A DNA stretch of 5,829 bases from Akkermansiaceae bacterium UBA1315 (GTDB lineage Bacteria > Verrucomicrobiota > Verrucomicrobiia > Verrucomicrobiales > Akkermansiaceae). The number at the start of each line of letters is the position of its first letter. Positions within the stretch are counted from its first letter, which is position 1. Shown in pieces: positions 4,373-5,829 of this stretch. A program made the translations under genes and the position numbers. The DNA lies in contig DBTN01000043.1 of assembly GCA_002307065.1 (NCBI GenBank), forward strand, positions 24,020 through 29,848, given 5' to 3'. The notes beneath the pieces are model-generated. The model was not told the origin of the DNA. It worked only from the letters and a program-made list of their open reading frames with translations, and did no database searches.

Positions 4373-5829
4373 TTTCCGTACTTTATCTCTGCTGATTTTT
4401 TCCGCGTCTCTCGGGACCGCGGCAGACACGGTCACGTTCGATGACCATGTTTTTCCGATTTTTCAGCAGGCATGTCTGAATTGTCACAATCCTGACAAAA
4501 CCAAAGGCGGCCTCGACCTTTCGACCTTCGGGGCGACGCTTAAAGGCGGCTCCAGCGGAAAAGTCGTCGAACCTGGAGACACCGGTTCAACGCTCATCCA
4601 TCTCGTCCTCCAGTCCGCCGAACCGAAAATGCCGCCCGAGGGCGAAAAACTCAGCTCGGCCCAAATCGAGACACTCCAACGTTGGATCGAAGGCGGATTG
4701 CTGGAAAACAAATCATCCTCCGCCCGCAAGCCGTCGAAACCCAAATTCGAAACCGCCCTGCGTTCCGGCGCAAATCTGAAACCAGCAGGACCGCCTCCGA
4801 TGCCTCAAGATCTTCTTCTCGAACCATCGGTGATCACCGCAAAAGCAGCGGCGGTTCACGCGCTTGTGACCTCACCATGGGCACCTTTGCTGGCCGTCAC
4901 GGGGCAACGGCAGGTTTTGCTGCATCACACGGAGACTTTGGAACTCGTTGGTGTTTTGCCCTTTCCCGAAGGAGAACCGGTGTCGCTCGCCTTTAGCCCG
5001 GACGCTCGTTACCTCATCGTGGGTGGCGGAATTCCCGGCAAATCCGGCGTCACGGTGACCTTCGATGTGACCACCGGGGCTCGCCTGCTCAGCGCGGGAA
5101 AGGAATTTGACACCGTGCTCGCCGCTGACATCCGACCCGGTTTTGATCTCGTCGCGACCGGAGGACCCTCGAAAGTTCTTAAACTGTGGAATACGGAAAC
5201 CGGCGAAATGATCCATTCGATCCGGAAACACACCGATTGGATCACCGCCATCGATCTTTCTAACGACGGCGTTTTGCTCGCAAGTGGAGATCGCAATGGC
5301 GGAGTGTGGGTCTGGGAAAGCGATACCGCCAACGAATTTCATGCACTCCGAGCCCACTCATCGGCGATCACCGGTTTGTCTTTTCGCTCGGATTCGAATC
5401 TCTTGGGCACGGCTTCCGAAGATGGGACCGTGCGTTTCTGGGAAATGAATGGCGGCAAAGAAGTGAAAAAAATCGATGCTCACCCCGGCGGTGTGACCGC
5501 ATTCGCCTTCGGAACCGATGGATCAGCGATCACTGCCGGCCGGGACCTGAAAGCCAAGCTCTGGAAGCCGGATTTTCGTCTCGCCCGAGACCTCGCCCCG
5601 AAGCTGCCCGCATTGCCTACCGCCGTAGCTCTCGATTTCGAAAACAAACGCGCCTTCGTCGCCGATGCGCTGGGAACCATCCGGGTGTTCGAAACTGCGG
5701 ACGGCAAACCGGTGGGTGAGATTTTCGCCAATCCGCCGTCGATCGAAACACGCCTCCAATCCCTCACCGACCGGCTGAACCACCAGGATCAAAACATCGC
5801 CACGGCGGAAGCAAATGCCGACCGGCTTT
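4368..5829 (+). CDS. secreted PSCyt1-type cytochrome c / WD40 propeller protein, N-terminal 487 residues
   Basis: An exported haem protein of the planctomycete-cytochrome type; its biological role is not established. The frame is open from a stop at 4239, and GTG 4368 is the only usual start codon before the signal peptide (TFRTLSLLIFSASLGTAA, cleavage probably before D20). The cytochrome domain spans about residues 24-108: CLNCH gives C36 and C39 for covalent haem attachment and H40 as axial ligand, KTKGGLDLS follows, and M88 in KMPPEGEKL is the likely second ligand. A Lys/Pro-rich linker (about 109-160) leads to seven WD40-type repeats starting near residues 163, 205, 250, 293, 335, 377 and 418, about 42 residues each, with blade ends such as LKLWN, VWVWE, VRFWE, AKLWK and IRVFE. 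From about 457 a polar helical segment begins (IETRLQSLTDRLNHQDQN), probably coiled coil. The gene runs off the right edge. No Shine-Dalgarno site is present; the start may be coupled to a small upstream ORF. Confidence 0.9.
   Translation, partial: MTFRTLSLLIFSASLGTAADTVTFDDHVFPIFQQACLNCHNPDKTKGGLDLSTFGATLKGGSSGKVVEPGDTGSTLIHLVLQSAEPKMPPEGEKLSSAQIETLQRWIEGGLLENKSSSARKPSKPKFETALRSGANLKPAGPPPMPQDLLLEPSVITAKAAAVHALVTSPWAPLLAVTGQRQVLLHHTETLELVGVLPFPEGEPVSLAFSPDARYLIVGGGIPGKSGVTVTFDVTTGARLLSAGKEFDTVLAADIRPGFDLVATGGPSKVLKLWNTETGEMIHSIRKHTDWITAIDLSNDGVLLASGDRNGGVWVWESDTANEFHALRAHSSAITGLSFRSDSNLLGTASEDGTVRFWEMNGGKEVKKIDAHPGGVTAFAFGTDGSAITAGRDLKAKLWKPDFRLARDLAPKLPALPTAVALDFENKRAFVADALGTIRVFETADGKPVGEIFANPPSIETRLQSLTDRLNHQDQNIATAEANADRL

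Noticed and set aside
4872..5357. 161-residue minus-strand frame within the cytochrome/WD40 gene
   Set aside because: The plus-strand frame here carries three regular WD40 repeats; the minus frame has no signature and no promoter context.
1..5829. CRISPR arrays, insertion sequences, rRNA or attachment sites
   Set aside because: No tandem spaced repeats, transposase motifs, terminal inverted repeats with target duplications, or rRNA-like stretches were seen.

Overview
The window looks like chromosomal DNA of a mid-GC bacterium, most likely from the Planctomycetes-Verrucomicrobia-Chlamydiae group, with Verrucomicrobiota somewhat favoured. The main reason is the rightmost gene. It joins a planctomycete-type cytochrome c domain (PSCyt1-like, CxxCH plus an MPP methionine motif) to a WD40 propeller, an architecture typical of Planctomycetes and Verrucomicrobia. 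Shine-Dalgarno sites are weak or absent at most starts, which also fits that group. The assignment is an inference from a few proteins, not a phylogeny.

Layout. Positions 1-2963, minus strand, form a compact multidrug-efflux type operon transcribed right to left: a TetR-family regulator (2376-2963), a periplasmic adaptor of the HlyD/AcrA type (1241-2350) and an RND inner-membrane pump (1-1217, cut by the window edge). The gaps between these genes are only 25 and 23 bases, so a single transcript is likely, with the repressor gene first and probably autoregulated. Positions 2964-3094 are intergenic and hold two hairpins, which I read as the end of the upstream moaA transcript, and a possible -35 box for the efflux operon. 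Positions 3095-4096, minus strand, encode MoaA, the radical SAM GTP 3',8-cyclase of molybdenum cofactor synthesis, with all six cluster cysteines and the C-terminal GG tail. No other molybdopterin gene is visible here.

Positions 4097-4367 form a 271-base divergent intergenic region. Its moaA side carries overlapping inverted repeats built on CGAAAA/TTTTCG. Its right side carries a possible 21-codon leader ORF ending in a GTGA overlap with the next gene, and a perfect 8-bp inverted repeat whose right arm covers that gene's GTG start. From 4368 to the right edge, plus strand, lies the secreted cytochrome c/WD40 protein. It has a signal peptide, the haem domain, seven regularly spaced WD40 repeats and the beginning of a helical, probably coiled-coil segment, and it continues beyond the window.

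The three modules (efflux, molybdenum cofactor, exported haem/WD40 protein) show no obvious shared pathway. The coding content is mostly ordinary. The least explained signals are the leader and inverted-repeat arrangement at the cytochrome gene start and the repeat cluster directly in front of moaA.
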